The notes beneath the pieces were generated by a model. It searched no databases and was not told the origin of the DNA. It saw nothing but the letters and a program-made list of their open reading frames with translations. Positions 21,144 to 32,623 of a stretch of 64,000 nt of DNA are shown piece by piece. Position 1 is the first letter of the stretch. The number at the start of each line of letters is the position of its first letter. The DNA comes from Exophiala sp. HKRS030. Lineage: Eukaryota > Ascomycota > Eurotiomycetes > Chaetothyriales > Herpotrichiellaceae. Where the stretch lies: NCBI GenBank assembly GCA_023897205.1, contig JAHWDD010000010.1, forward strand, positions 1,612,001-1,676,000. Direction: 5' to 3'. The translations under genes and the position numbers were made by a program.

Positions 21144-23158
21144 CTAAACGGCTGCTTCTTTCTTGTGACCAGAATTTATATGAACCCTCTCGATCGGTGC
21201 ATCCACGTGGTTGTTCATGGTCTTGCTCAAGTCGCCCAAGAAGTAGCAAGCAACACATGCCACTACCCCAAAAGGAGCCGCGACGATGAACACCACTCGT
21301 AGAGAGTCAGCATATGCCTGCTTTAAGGCAAGTAATCCTTCTTCGATGACAATAGCGTCAACCCCGGGAATCGCCATCAGATCTGCACTGTCGCCCTCAT
21401 TCAAAGCTGCGATGAAAGCCGGGATCGACGCAGCGGGCAGGCCAGCGGACAAGGCAGCCTTCCCGACGTAACTGGGCAAGAACTTCCGGAGGCGTGTACT
21501 GAATGCAGTGGCGTTTATTGTTGAGAACATTGCTCCAGCAACAGCACGTGCCGAGGTTGTGCAAGCTGTGGCAGTGGCAATCCACTTGTGCGGTGTAGAG
21601 AGTTGGACGCCTGTCACGACCAAGATCAGAGGAGCACCAAAGCCAAGCCCAAAGAGTACAGATGAACCGATGGCAATTGCCAATCGACCCGGTTGTACTG
21701 TGGCCATTCCAACTAGTCCTCCTGTGAAGATGACGAATGATACCAGCAGCGGTTCTCGAATGGTCCTGAAGCGTGTACTAACAAAACCGCCGACAAGGGT
21801 GGAGAAAATTGTGGCAACGACATAAGGCTGGAGAAGAGCCACGATCAGAACAGGGTCTGTTGTGAACAATGCGTGGGCCCTACACGAGTAATCAGCAATG
21901 GTTATCCAAGCAATATTAGGTGAGTCTGTACAGTATTGGGAAGAAGACAGCATATGAGAATATCATGATGGCCTCCAGGAAGAGCAGTCCAACACAGATG
22001 GCGAAGGTACGTCCTCTTTCGCGTCCACCACGGAACAAATCATGATGCAGGATACCCGTACTTGTTCCTTTCCACTCATACAAAGCAAAAGCAACGAGTA
22101 GGAGTATCCCAATGATCAGAGTGGAGAGCGGGCGAGCATCAGTCCAGCTGTACCTCGAGCCACCCAGACTAGTGCCTGTGGTGAAAAGCGTCAATCCCGC
22201 TGTGAGCAGGCCACAACCTATCAAGTCGAGATGTCCCAATTTGCGCCACAAAGAGAGTTGAGAGACCTCAGAAGGACGCTTTGGTTCCCTATATCCGGCG
22301 ATTAGGGCAAGGATGGTAGTACCCCAGAGAGCGGCTTGAAACCACTACATCAGTACGTCAGTCATGCATGGGAAGAGTGTGGATATCTCGAGTCTCACAT
22401 AGAAAAATCGCCATCCAGTATGGGGGTCACGCTTTGTCAAAGCGGCAATTGCGAACGGCCCAGTAATAGTCGCAAGGAGTGCAGCAATGTTGCTCATGGC
22501 TTGTGCCACTGTGGGCGACTTCATCAGTTGGTTGTCACAAGAAGTTAAGGGTGAAGGGACTTACAAGGTCGCCATCTTCTGGGCAATATCTCGCTAGGTA
22601 CCGCATAAGCTAAAGGTACGGAAGCAAAGCCAACTCCGATCAGAACAGTCGCACCGATAAGCCGGTAGATGTCATTGGAACCGGGAGCGATGCAAGCGCC
22701 AATGAAAGAGATTGTACAGGAGCCAACAAGCAGCTCCTTGCGGGCCTGAAAGACATCGGAGGCTCTGGAAATGACTGGAGCAAGTACACCCTGGACCAAA
22801 GTCATGGCCACCACAATCCATGTTTGTGCTTCATGGTTGTTGAGATCTGCACCGATGTAAGTCAGCTTGAATAAATGAGTCAGAAACGCCTTTTCTTTCA
22901 ATGGAGCTTCGGAAGATTGGTACGTACAACAACGGATGGGCCTTGCAAAGCGATGACTTGAACAAAGTTCAGCAGAAAGAACGCGGCCAGAGCGAACCAT
23001 GTACGAGCATGGAACTGGACCTCTACCTCATCCTCATCGACGATGCAGACTTGAACGGAGTTGTTCACATGCTCCACTTCTTTGACTTCGCCCTGCTTTA
23101 GATCCTGCGCAGCCGAAGCTACCACGGGTGTAACCTCATGCTTTCCGACGATGTCCAT
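21144..23158 (-). CDS. MFS transporter, TRI12/DHA14-like
   Basis: Proton-coupled membrane transporter with about 14 helices. Five exons: 23158-22928, 22865-22565, 22508-22399, 22344-21932 and 21879-21144, 596 aa; all phases agree. The N-terminal ~50 residues are cytosolic and acidic; the first helix is WFALAAFFLLNFVQVIAL. Landmarks include LIGVGFASVPLAYAVPSEILPRRWRPLAQAM in helices 4-5 (split by intron 2), GWRFFYWFQAALWG, and WKGTSTGILHHDLF before the second half. This fits the trichothecene efflux pump/siderophore transporter branch (PF06609). It is divergently paired with the hydrolase at 23721 and heads the aromatic catabolic cluster, so it may move an aromatic acid or its precursor; that substrate is inference. 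Confidence 0.88.
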
Positions 23159-23720
23159 GACGCCGTTAGAGAATCTCGAGCGCAGAATGCGGCTTTTGAT
23201 CGTTCCCTCAAATATCGTTGCTTCAGGATTCCAAAATCAGAATGCAAGAGGACCTGACGGGGAGCTCGGCAGGGCGAGAGTGTTGCCACTTATATGCTTC
23301 GTATATAGCATACCCAGGATTCAGAATACTGTAAGGCAACCTGGGGAAGATAGGGCGGGGAAAAGATGGGGAGGACAAGGCGGCACATGCAAGGCCACAC
23401 AAACAAGGAGGTGAGGTCAGATCGACTATCCGTTGCCGTCGGCTGATCCGGCGGATGTCAACCTCAAGTCTCTTGGATCGATTCCTGCTTAGCAATTATC
23501 CTCAGAATATTGCTGCAAATTAATCCCCGGCTTACCAATTGCTGCAGATTATTGCTCCTGGTAGATCTCTGTTGGACTTACAGGAGAATGCAGTTGCAGG
23601 TACGGGAAGCCATCGCGGTCTTAGATGGAATGATGACCCAGGCTACGGCGCAAACTTAAATCCTGCGCCAGACCTGAGAGCTCATCAGCAATCTCCCTAG
23701 ATTTCAATTGGCGGAAAATC
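23159..23720. promoter_or_regulatory. Bidirectional promoter, MFS transporter / CocE-like hydrolase
   Basis: 562 bp between divergent starts. It contains one CGG-N5-CCG inverted repeat at 23440-23450 (+ strand CGGCTGATCCG), embedded on the minus strand in ATCCGCCGG. That context is shared with the other two divergent promoters of the cluster. Confidence 0.6.
23437..23457 (-). promoter_or_regulatory. Candidate Zn2Cys6 operator, single copy
   Basis: Minus-strand reading: ATCCGCCGG, then ATCAG, then CCGA. It shares ATCCGCCGG-N5-CCG with the sites at 30661-30684 and 34637-34660 but lacks the 5' CGG half site, so only one CGG-N5-CCG palindrome is present. Confidence 0.5.
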
Positions 23721-25820
23721 ATGGCTACTCGTGTTGGTGATATCGACGTCCGCTTCAAAGACTCGAACCGGGACTTCAGTAAACGCTGGCGGCAGTTCGG
23801 GCCTTCCAAGGAAGTTCTTCCAAAAGGATGGCGCAAGGACGATCAGCGACGCGCATTGCACGAAGACCTGATCTTTGAACAAGATATATCGATTCCATTA
23901 CGGGACGGTGTGGTGATCTATGCGGATGTTTTCCGACCACCATCCTCTGACAGTCAGAAGGTCCCAGCGATATTCGCCTGGAGTCCTTACGGGAAGCAAG
24001 GGAATGGTGTGTCACTACTGATTTCGAATAATATCAGGCGTTTCTGACTCTGCTTCTAGGACTTCAAAGCTTGGATCGAGTCCCTTTTCGTGCTGGCGTG
24101 CCCAAGGATGCAACTAGCGACCTTGAAAAGTTCGAGGCCCTTGATCCCGCCGAATGGTGCCCTCGAGGCTATGCAATAGTCAATGTGGACAGCCGTGGGA
24201 TTTTTGACTCTGAAGGTGATTTGTTCATGTTAGGCACGCAGGTGAGCTCGCGACATTATCCAAGGGTGGACTGTGGTGCATCTGGGCAGATTCTAACGGA
24301 GGAAATCTTACCGCAGGACGGACGAGACGGTTATGATGCTGTTGAACATATTGCTGTCCAGCCGTGGTGCAATGGAGCTGTCGCATTCGCGGGCAACTCA
24401 TATCTTGCCGCAGCGCAGTGGTATGTGTACTCACCCTCGTCCTAGTATTGATGCGAGGTTGATGAGTTTCGCAAAAGGTTCATCGCAGTAGAACGGCCTC
24501 CTCACTTGAAAGCCATCGCCCCTTGGGAAGGTCTTGCAGACTACTATCGCGACCTCCTTGTGAGAGGCGGCATTCCCAACGACTCGTTCGTGGACTATCG
24601 AGGCACTGGGTATTGTGGTAAGGACAATCTCTATGACTGTTAAAATATCAGGGAGCATAGTTCTGATGCAGGACATTCTGGCAGGCAAGAACCGACAAGA
24701 GGACATTGGTGCCATGGCTCGCAATTATCCCTTCTGGAACGCATATTGGGAGGACAAAAGTGCCAAATTTGCCCAGATCAATGTCCCCATGTATGTATTG
24801 GGCAGTTACTCGACCATGTTGCACACCGCCGGATCGATCCGAGGGTTCTTGTTCTCTTCTTCGAAGGACAAATGGTGAGTGCCTTCTTGACTTGGGACTA
24901 AGAATAAGCGTTTCTGATAGTAAAATAGGCTGAGAATCCACCATACACAGGAGTGGTACGACTTGTATCAACAGTGGGTGAATGATGACTTGCAGAAATT
25001 CTTTGATCGCTACCTATATGGTAAAGAGAACGACTGGGAAGCAACGCCTCGGGTCCGTCATAGCTTGCTGGGCTTCAATCGCGACTGTGTTGTGAACAGA
25101 CCGGAGCCTGCATATCCACCTAGCTATGTCAAGCACAGGACATTTTTCTTGGACGGCAAGAACGGGTTGTTGAGTGAAGTTGGCGCTCCAATGGTAGAGT
25201 CATCGATCAGCTACCAATCCGACTCCTGGGATGACGATGGCGCGCATTGGACTTACACCTTCGATGCCTATACGGAATTCATCGGCTTTTCCCAGGTCAG
25301 ATTGTACATGTCCTGCGACGACACGGATGATCTGGACGTCTATGTCATCTGCCGCAAGCTTGATGCCAGAGGCGCACCACTGAAGCAGCTAGCCATCCCG
25401 CTGGAAGCATTTCCTGCAGAACTTACTGCGGACGATGTCCCAGATCTGAACATCTTTAAATATGTCGGCCCGAACGGACGCCTTCGAGCATCTCACCGAA
25501 AACTGGCCAAAGACCCGACGCTGACCAAAGAGCAAGCGAAATTGCTGGCACCTGCAACAGCGTGGCACCCTCACGACAGCGAGGAGAAGATTCCACCGGG
25601 CCAGATCGTGAGTCTGGACATCCCTCTCTGGCCGACAGGGATTATCTTCGAGCCTGGAGAATCGATTCGGCTGGAGGTCAAGGGTCATGAAGTGACTCTG
25701 CCGGAATTCCCTTGCCTGTACCGTGCTCAAAAGAACCGGAATCGTGGGAAGCATACTATTCACACGGGTCCGACTTATCCCTCTTCCATCGTTTTGTCCT
25801 TGGCCGAAGGGCGTCGTTGA
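23721..25820 (+). CDS. CocE/NonD-family alpha/beta hydrolase (X-Pro dipeptidyl-peptidase S15-like)
   Basis: Serine hydrolase with an S15-type catalytic domain and a C-terminal jelly roll; the family cleaves esters or amides. Six exons fit: 23721-24006, 24060-24241, 24317-24420, 24478-24617, 24685-24874 and 24929-25820, 597 aa. Start of the catalytic domain: ISIPLRDGVVIYADVFRP, then FAWSPYGKQGNG. The nucleophile elbow is FAGNSYLAAAQW (GxSYxA). A candidate acid residue lies in CDDTDDLDVYV and a candidate His in NRGKHTIHTG near the end. The exon 5 acceptor is uncertain: sites before 24685, or one upstream near 24655, keep frame. Substrate unknown; its place in the cluster suggests it frees an aromatic acid from an ester or amide. 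Confidence 0.85.
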
Positions 25821-25931
25821 AAGGTAGCAGTAGAATATGGTAGCCATGTATGACCAGCTTTAGATTTCGTTACCATAGCTTCACTATACCATGGTCCGAC
25901 GTAACAAGCATAGCATATCGGATGTCAAATG

Positions 25932-28657
25932 TCATGTCCCCAGCATATCAAGTTCATTAGCCCACTCGGTCCAAAACAGTGCCTGCTGGCTGCTGTCGTA
26001 AGGATAATCCTCTAGCCAGTCGAGATCGCCGACCATATCGCCCTCCCCACTTCCGTCCACCGGATACGGCTGCAGATCCGCACTGATGCTGTCACCTCCC
26101 ATGGGAAAATCTCCATCATTCACGGTCGTCAACATCGACGCATCAGCAGATCCGTCTCGCGCATCCGACGAAGGCGACTGGCTGTGAAGTGCCAAAGCAG
26201 GCTGGGGGAATTTCTTGGCCCGGACGAGTGTCCGTCGCACGATCGCCGCCGCGTTCCTAGCCACCAGGCAGTCTTCCATGGCTTGTAGGACGGCAATTGC
26301 TCGGTCGATGTGTAAGAATAGGTTCTTGAGCGCCGGGGCCGTGCGTGTCAGGCCTCGGAATACCAGTGCTAGGAGGATGCTGACTGCGTGCAAGGTATAT
26401 GTGGAATTATACCACCTGTTTATGTTGTATCGAGGACAGGGTTAGTGAATCGATCGGTCGATCGAGGGTGATAAGTATAGGAAGGTGGAGTGTGCGTCGG
26501 GGTATTAAGTAACAAGAAGAACACGACGTACCAGGTCTGGAAGAACTCGTCGGTTTGGAAGGTCGAGTAGATCAGATCAATGGAATCCGAGGCAGCTTCA
26601 ATGCATCGACACCGAGCTTCGCTGAGGGCTGTGGCTTCTTCGGGCGCAACTTCTGCTGGATCGACCATGAAGACCGCGTGGATGACCATGCGGAGATTTA
26701 AGTAGCCTATGGAAGAGGTAGGGTTGAGTAAATATCTTGCTGGAGTGAGCGTCAAAGAGACTTGAGGATAAGACATACGGAGACGAAGCACAACGGATTG
26801 CTTCTTGATGAAACTCGCAGGTCGCCGTGGATTCAGCGACACCTGTGAGTTGTCTCGTTCTTCTGACCAGAGATGTGGAGGTACTTGCTCACGCCAGAGC
26901 CGGAGCTGGCCGTCTAGAGCACTCGCCCTTTGTAGCTTCTGTGACATGTCACTCGGCCTGGTATATAGATCAAGTGCGGTTTGCCGCATGATGCGTGATA
27001 GACCGACCATACAGGGAACGAATTGCAGCGGATGAGGGCGCTTGCTGTTTGTTCCTGTGGGTGGTGGTGGGAAATGCTGGGTGTGGTATTGATCCGGCCC
27101 CAGACTGTCGGGTCGTCCGAGGGCAAAACTGGTCTGTCTATTCCTTTGTCAGCACTAGACGCAGTCTTTAAGTGGCAAGGCTTTGCATTACATGTCGAGG
27201 CAATATACTACCCTGTTGAAGATTAGCGAATGTGCGGCAAAGGTCCTACAAAGGGCGCATTTACCACCAAGTCTGTAAAGCTGCAAGAGAAGCCCTGGGA
27301 TCAGTGGCATCGGGATGCACTGGGCTGCGATTAATACCAATTGCGAGAGCCGTCCTTGCTGCCTGGCCAGAATAGAGATATGCAACTAGATCAGGTGAGC
27401 AGAAAGGATCGCGGGCAATGATCGAGAGACTCGAGCATACCGTGGGGATTGAGCTCATGCTGACAGATTTTGCCCTATAGATCATCAGCATCTCGAAATT
27501 GATAGAGAAGTGATCTTGGTTGCTGCAAGGAACCCGTACCAACATGTAAAAACATTGAACCATTTCGATATCAGTGGCAGTCCCGAGTTGGGTCACAAGA
27601 GCAACAGCTTCGTTGAAAAGCTTGCGACTCCAGGTGAATCGATTTGCTCCGGCAATCTCGTTGTCATCCAGAATGATAACCAGGCTACCTAAACTGAGCG
27701 TTGCATAGTAAAGAGCAACAAATGACAGGGGCTGTCTTGCAACTCGATTGAACCAGAGATCCTCGCAGCGAGTAAGAAAGGCCTCTTCATCGAACAAGGG
27801 TTGTATATGATGAATGTTGGAGAAGTATGCATCAAGGAATCGCCTTGCTACACGAAAGTGGAAGCGATCAGAGCCCGCATCTAGTCCGTCGTCCGCAAGC
27901 GTGACCGGCCAGCTTCCTGATGTGTGCGGATGGAAGTCGGTGTTGTGCAGCAGTGATGTCAAAGATCGCTCCTGGGTTGCTGTTGATGGTCCGGTGGTTT
28001 GACTATTCGAAAGAGTCTCAACATGACGAAGAAAGGCGACAGATGAGGCCGAACCGTAGAACTCAAGGTTATTCGTGTGCGAATTGGTGTCCATTACGTC
28101 GGATGCCGTGATACGACTCGCAGTTGGCGTCGGTGTGGTTGAAATACCCACAGTCTCAATCACTGGAGCATCGTGATAGCTCGGACTCTGGAGGTGATTG
28201 CTCATGCCGTGCTCCTCAAGCCCAGCTGTACGCTGAGTATCATTGGGTGAGCTGATAGCAGAACGTTGGTCAGATTGGCCATGGTTGTAGTTTGCCACTG
28301 AAGACCTCAGAGGTGAGGCTGGCCTCGGACGGTTGTAGGATTGACTGGTGATGGCATTCCCAAGACTGGACGCAAGTCCGGGTATCCTGTGGGCTGTAGC
28401 AGGTACGCTTCTTGCATAGCTACACTCCAGATCACGCTCTACCTTGAGATCAGAGACAATGTGCTCATTGATCCAGTCCATAGAGGTAGCTTACCAACGC
28501 AATATGTGCAGGGTTGATGGCCACTGCATCGATTCTTGCGTACACGACATATTGTGCACGCTTGTAGTGCTCTCGGGCGCTTCTGTCTGACTGATCTCGA
28601 AGTCGAGTGATTGCTTCGACCACGAGCATCGGACGTATAGATAGGATCTGGCATCAC
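25932..28657 (-). CDS. Zn2Cys6 fungal transcription factor, likely cluster regulator
   Basis: Nuclear DNA-binding protein. Eight exons: 28657-28495, 28438-27540, 27474-27441, 27385-27265, 27212-27192 (21 nt), 27143-26779, 26706-26532 and 26415-25932, 753 aa, phases consistent throughout. The binuclear zinc cluster is split by intron 1 and is rebuilt as CTIC-x6-C-x5-CTYC-VERDLE-C. The fungal_trans middle homology region shows GKICQHELNPHVAYLYSG, ALQTWWVVYCLDMNRQ and FALGRPDSLGPDQYH. The C-terminal ~100 residues are acidic (GDLDWLEDYPYD) and could activate transcription. It lies between the hydrolase (tail to tail, 111 bp) and hmgA, inside the cluster. Role as regulator of the neighbouring genes is inferred, as for HmgR of Aspergillus tyrosine catabolism. 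Confidence 0.9.
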
Positions 28658-29035
28658 GCAATCCAGTTACAGGTTGGACGAGAAGAGTTCCAATGCATGC
28701 TTGGATGTGGAGTGTGGCAGAAAGATTGATTCAACGTCAACTGAAGTCGGTGGGCGGGGCAAGGCATTAAGTATTGCCTTGGGTACTCACTAGGTAGGTA
28801 ACTAGTTAGTTGATTAGGTGCCTGTGGTGGGTGCCTGAGGTAGGTGCCTATAGTGCCTAAGAAAGGTACATATGTATTTCCTCACAAGCCGGAAGGGCTC
28901 CTTATTTAGGCCTGATAATCAAGTGGACGGGGCCTATCACTAATCACCCAACTTCCTCCCAGGTCCAACTACCCCACGTACCTGGGCATGAGGTTTATGC
29001 TGAACCGCAGTCAGGACATTGAACTATCACTCATT
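28658..29035. other. Upstream region of the Zn2Cys6 gene
   Basis: 378 bp between the regulator start and the hmgA stop. It contains degenerate direct repeats of AGGTGCCTGTGG/GGTGCCTGAGG/AGGTGCCTATAG at 28816-28860 and TAGGTAGGTAACTAGTTAG at 28791-28809. No CGG-N5-CCG site was found here. Confidence 0.45.
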
Positions 29036-30469
29036 CTACTTTCCATTTACCCCATTCAACACCTCGGGCGGCGGCTGGAAATGATCCTCTAGCCCGCCCC
29101 AGCTTTCCTTCGAGTATTCGGCTTGCAATTTACCACATGTACGGAGGCCCCAATCAGTGATTCCAACCATATAGCAACTTTCAAACATGAACGCCATGCT
29201 ACCAACGCCTGCCTTGACTGGCTTGAGCTCCTCGTTGGACGCCTTTTCAAATGCCCCTGAGTCTGGCCCATGGCTGCTCATACAGTTGTGCAAACTAGCT
29301 CCAGCAGCCTGGAAGCCGCCTTTTCCTCCCTCCTTTGCGATATAGGATCCCTGTATAAGACCCATGAACTCACTCATACAGTTTCGATGGTACGATGGCG
29401 GTCTGAACGTGTCTTCAGCAACCAGCCACCGAGGTGGGAAAATCACAAAGTCGGCAATCGCCGTTCCGGGATGAGCGTTGGATGTCGCTGTGAGTACTGT
29501 GTTCAATGATGGGTCGGGATGATCATACGAAATCGTCCCAATCGTGTTGAATCGTCCGAGATCGTACTTGTATGGGTAGTATCTCCCTTCCCATGCCACA
29601 ACATCGAATGGTGTATGGTTCTGCTTGGCACGAAAGAGTCGCCCTCGGAATTTATTGTATACCGTCCAGGTCGACCTAGTGTCGTGAGTATAAGCTGCGA
29701 CTGGAATCTGGAAATCACGAGCATTCGCCAGACAGTTCGACCCGATAGGCCCAAGCTCTGGAAGTTGAAAGTGCCCGTTGAATATCTCCATCACATATCC
29801 TCGGATCGGCTGACTTTCCACTAGGTCCACCCGATACCTGATGCCTCGCGGTAAGACGCATATCTCGTTCGGTCTCACTAACAGTCGACCCATTTCCGTC
29901 CATATATCGAGCGCACCAAGCTGTGGTACGATGAGCATATCGCCATCAGCACTGTACAGCGCAGTATTTGCTGCCATCGACTCAGTCGCACCATAAATGT
30001 AGTATGCCACTCCATTTTTGAGAGCCGGGTCTCCTGCTCCAGCGACCTTTTGAAGTCCTCGGATCCAGTCGACACCTGTATTAACATCGAAGGGATCCCA
30101 TCGCAATTGATCAGGAACGTATGTAAATGTTGCGTCTAAGCTGTTATCTTCAGTCGCGGCCTCGAAAGCCCCATGAGATGCAGATGGAATGATTCGATAG
30201 ACCCATGTTTGCTGATTCTCCCATCGAGGTGCAGTGAAGGCAGTGCCTGAGATCTTTTCGGCGTACAGCCCATATGGACACTTCTGTGGCGAGTTCTGTC
30301 CAATGGGAAGTGCTCCGGGAATTGCCTCTGTTCTATCTCGCTATAGTTAGCTTTCATATGTCCTGTCCATTCCATGAATGATGCAGCTATTCGGAGCTCA
30401 CTCTAAGTTGGCCGCAAATCCAGTCTGATATGTGTACTTCTCTGCGATGTTGAACTTGGTCAGCGGCAT
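29036..30469 (-). CDS. hmgA: Homogentisate 1,2-dioxygenase
   Basis: Fe(II) ring-cleaving dioxygenase that turns homogentisate into maleylacetoacetate in Phe/Tyr and phenylacetate catabolism. Two exons, 30469-30402 and 30332-29036, 454 aa. The junction (acceptor ...AGATAG at 30333) gives [20 protein letters not shown], which matches the family. Further hallmarks: [79 protein letters not shown] (an iron-ligand His region), and [19 protein letters not shown] with MSSHGPD. Full length for the family. Divergent from fumarylacetoacetase across a 413-bp promoter with a candidate operator. Confidence 0.96.
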
Positions 30470-30882
30470 TTTGGTCACTCACAAATATAGGAAGAACAGC
30501 GACGACGTTCCTGAAAGTGTCTCATCCACCTTTGCGTCATGGAGCTCTACTAAAATCATGGGCCACGCTCGACACTCTCCAGCGACTTCATTACCCGGAC
30601 TGCGGCTCTTACTCCGCTCTCAGCCTCGTGGGCGGAACCCACACACGATTTCACATCAGTCGGGATATCCGCCGGGAATGCCGGACAACATTTGACAAAT
30701 CCTCCTCTCGATATGCGGGCAAGCTCTGCTCGTCCGTGTCGGACATTGCAATCCCAGTGACCGGAGTTAGTCACAGCATTCATACGAAGCATGAGATTTC
30801 TGCAGGACCATGCTAGGCCTTCGAGCTTGATAACGGCCGTGAAGGCTTTCGACCTTGTTGACACCGACAAGGGGCTCCCACA
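30470..30882. promoter_or_regulatory. Bidirectional promoter, hmgA / fahA
   Basis: 413 bp between divergent starts of two consecutive pathway enzymes. It holds the double CGG-N5-CCG element at 30661-30684 near its centre and the 12-mer AGGCTTTCGACC at 30843-30854. Both are also present in the phacB/hydrolase promoter. Confidence 0.7.
30661..30684 (+). promoter_or_regulatory. Candidate Zn2Cys6 operator, tandem CGG-N5-CCG
   Basis: Two CGG-N5-CCG palindromes separated by one C: CGG-GATAT-CCG, C, CGG-GAATG-CCG, then G. Twenty-one of 24 bases are the same as at 34637-34660, and the first 15 bases are identical. Confidence 0.65.
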
Positions 30883-32281
30883 ATGGAGAGATCTACAAGC
30901 TGGCTGCAGATACCAGAAGATTCTCACTTTTCCTTGCTGAACATCCCCTTTGGAATCATCACGACCGAAGAGTCGTCTGCGAAGCGTGCGGCAGTGGCAA
31001 TCGGAAACCATGTCCTGGACCTTGGGGAGTTTGCACGAAATGGTGGATTCGCCGAACTCGCAGACGTCGAGCCGAATCAGATTGCGATGCTGTCTCAACC
31101 CACGCTGAACGAGTTTGCCAGGCTCGGTGGATTTGTGCACACCAAAGTGCGCAAATATCTGCAAAAGATATTTGCCAAGGACACAATTTATCCGAATCTT
31201 CTGCGCGACAACTTGAACGCGCAGAAGGCGAGTCTCTTGAGGAAGGAGCAAGTCACCATGCACCTGCCCATGAAGATTGGTGGGTACACCGACTTCTTCG
31301 CAGGCAAAAACCACGCCTACAACTGCGGGTGCATCTTCAGAGATCCAGCAAAGGCGCTGCAACCAAACTACCTCCAACTGCCCGTAGGCTACAACTCACG
31401 GGCTTCATCAGTGGTGACTTCCGGGACAGATATACGCCGCCCACTGGGACAGTACTTGTCTACTCCATCCGCGACCGACTCTTCTTTCGGGCCCTGTCGG
31501 CGACTCGACATCGAGTTGGAGCTCGGCGCGCTGCTCTGCAAAGACAACCGGCTCGGCGAGGCCGTCGATGTCGACGAGGCTGAAAACCACATCTTCGGCT
31601 TCGTTCTGCTCAACGACTGGTCGGCTAGGGACATTCAAGCCTTTGAGGCTGCTCCACTGGGCCCGTTCAATGCCAAGACCTTTGCAACCACCATCAGTCC
31701 CTGGGTCGTGCTGAGAGACGCTCTAGATCAGTTTCGCGTGCCGGGGATCGTGAATGAGACGGTTCTCCATCCATATCTGCGAGAGGCTCGTAAGGATAAT
31801 GTGTACGACATCAAATTGGAAGTCAACTTGACGAGTAAGTTCAACCCAGTCTCCCTCCAATGCCAAACCGCTATATCACCATGACCACGCCTGACCGAGC
31901 TATACTATAGCACCCAACGGCGAAACAGCAACCCTCTCGCGGACCAACGGATGCAATCTAGTCTATTCCTTTGCACAGATGATCGCACACCACACCATTG
32001 GCGGCTGTCCACTGGAAGTTGGCGATTTGATCGGTTCGGGTACGATTAGTGGCACGCAGCCTGGGACGCTGGGCTCGCTGCTCGAGGCCTCGAATGGTGG
32101 AAAGACACCCTATGCGCTGTCCTCGACGGTCACACGCACTTTTCTGGAAGACGGTGACCATGTCAGGATTACGGGCTGGTGTGGTGACCGTGAGTCTGGC
32201 TTGGTGGGGTTTGGTGATTGTTCTGGCACCATTCTTCCAGCGAACTGGCCTTCGTGGTTGGAGAGAAAGTCGCATTCGTAA
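30883..32281 (+). CDS. fahA: Fumarylacetoacetase
   Basis: Hydrolyses fumarylacetoacetate to fumarate and acetoacetate, the last step of homogentisate breakdown. Two exons, 30883-31834 and 31911-32281, 440 aa; the intron (GTAAGT...CTATAG) falls in KLEVNLT-TPNGE. FAH signatures: an N-terminal SH3-like domain (NIPFGIITTEE), the catalytic core GGYTDFFAGKNHAYNCG with the His of the NHAxN motif, LPVGYNSRASSVVTSGTDIRRPLGQ, metal-ligand acids in DIELELGALL, FVLLNDWSARDIQAFE and FNAKTFATTISPWVV, and the second-exon GCPLEVGDLIGSGTISG. The N-terminal MERSTSWLQIPEDSHFSL fits the family start. Confidence 0.96.
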
Positions 32282-32623
32282 GACACGGCATTGTTAGATA
32301 GCCTCTGTTCTAGATCTTGATAGATCTTCTGAATAGAAAAACCATGTGCTCATATCCGACGAAAGAACTTGGGTCGCTACGAGGAAAGGCCTGGACTTCT
32401 AGAGCCCCTAAAGTCCCCACCCATTTATGGCAGCACTCGAGTTCAAGAAGACCAAGGTCTAATCATAATCGTATCCTCCTGTTCATACGCAGTGATGTGA
32501 TTGTCATAGTGTCCGCTAGTTAGAAAACCACCTTGAGAGCCGTCCTATCGGAGAGCCGTCCCACTCTACAACATACATATATGTGTACCATTGAAATCCC
32601 TGCCTGCTCGTCCATTCTCAAAT
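32282..32623. other. Intergenic region between convergent fahA and P450
   Basis: 3' flanks of two convergent genes. No gene-like frame; short A/T-rich stretches only. Confidence 0.5.

Noticed and set aside
30855..31583. 242-codon plus-strand frame in fahA and 273-codon minus frame 30556-31377
   Set aside because: Both overlap the well-conserved fumarylacetoacetase exon in other frames.
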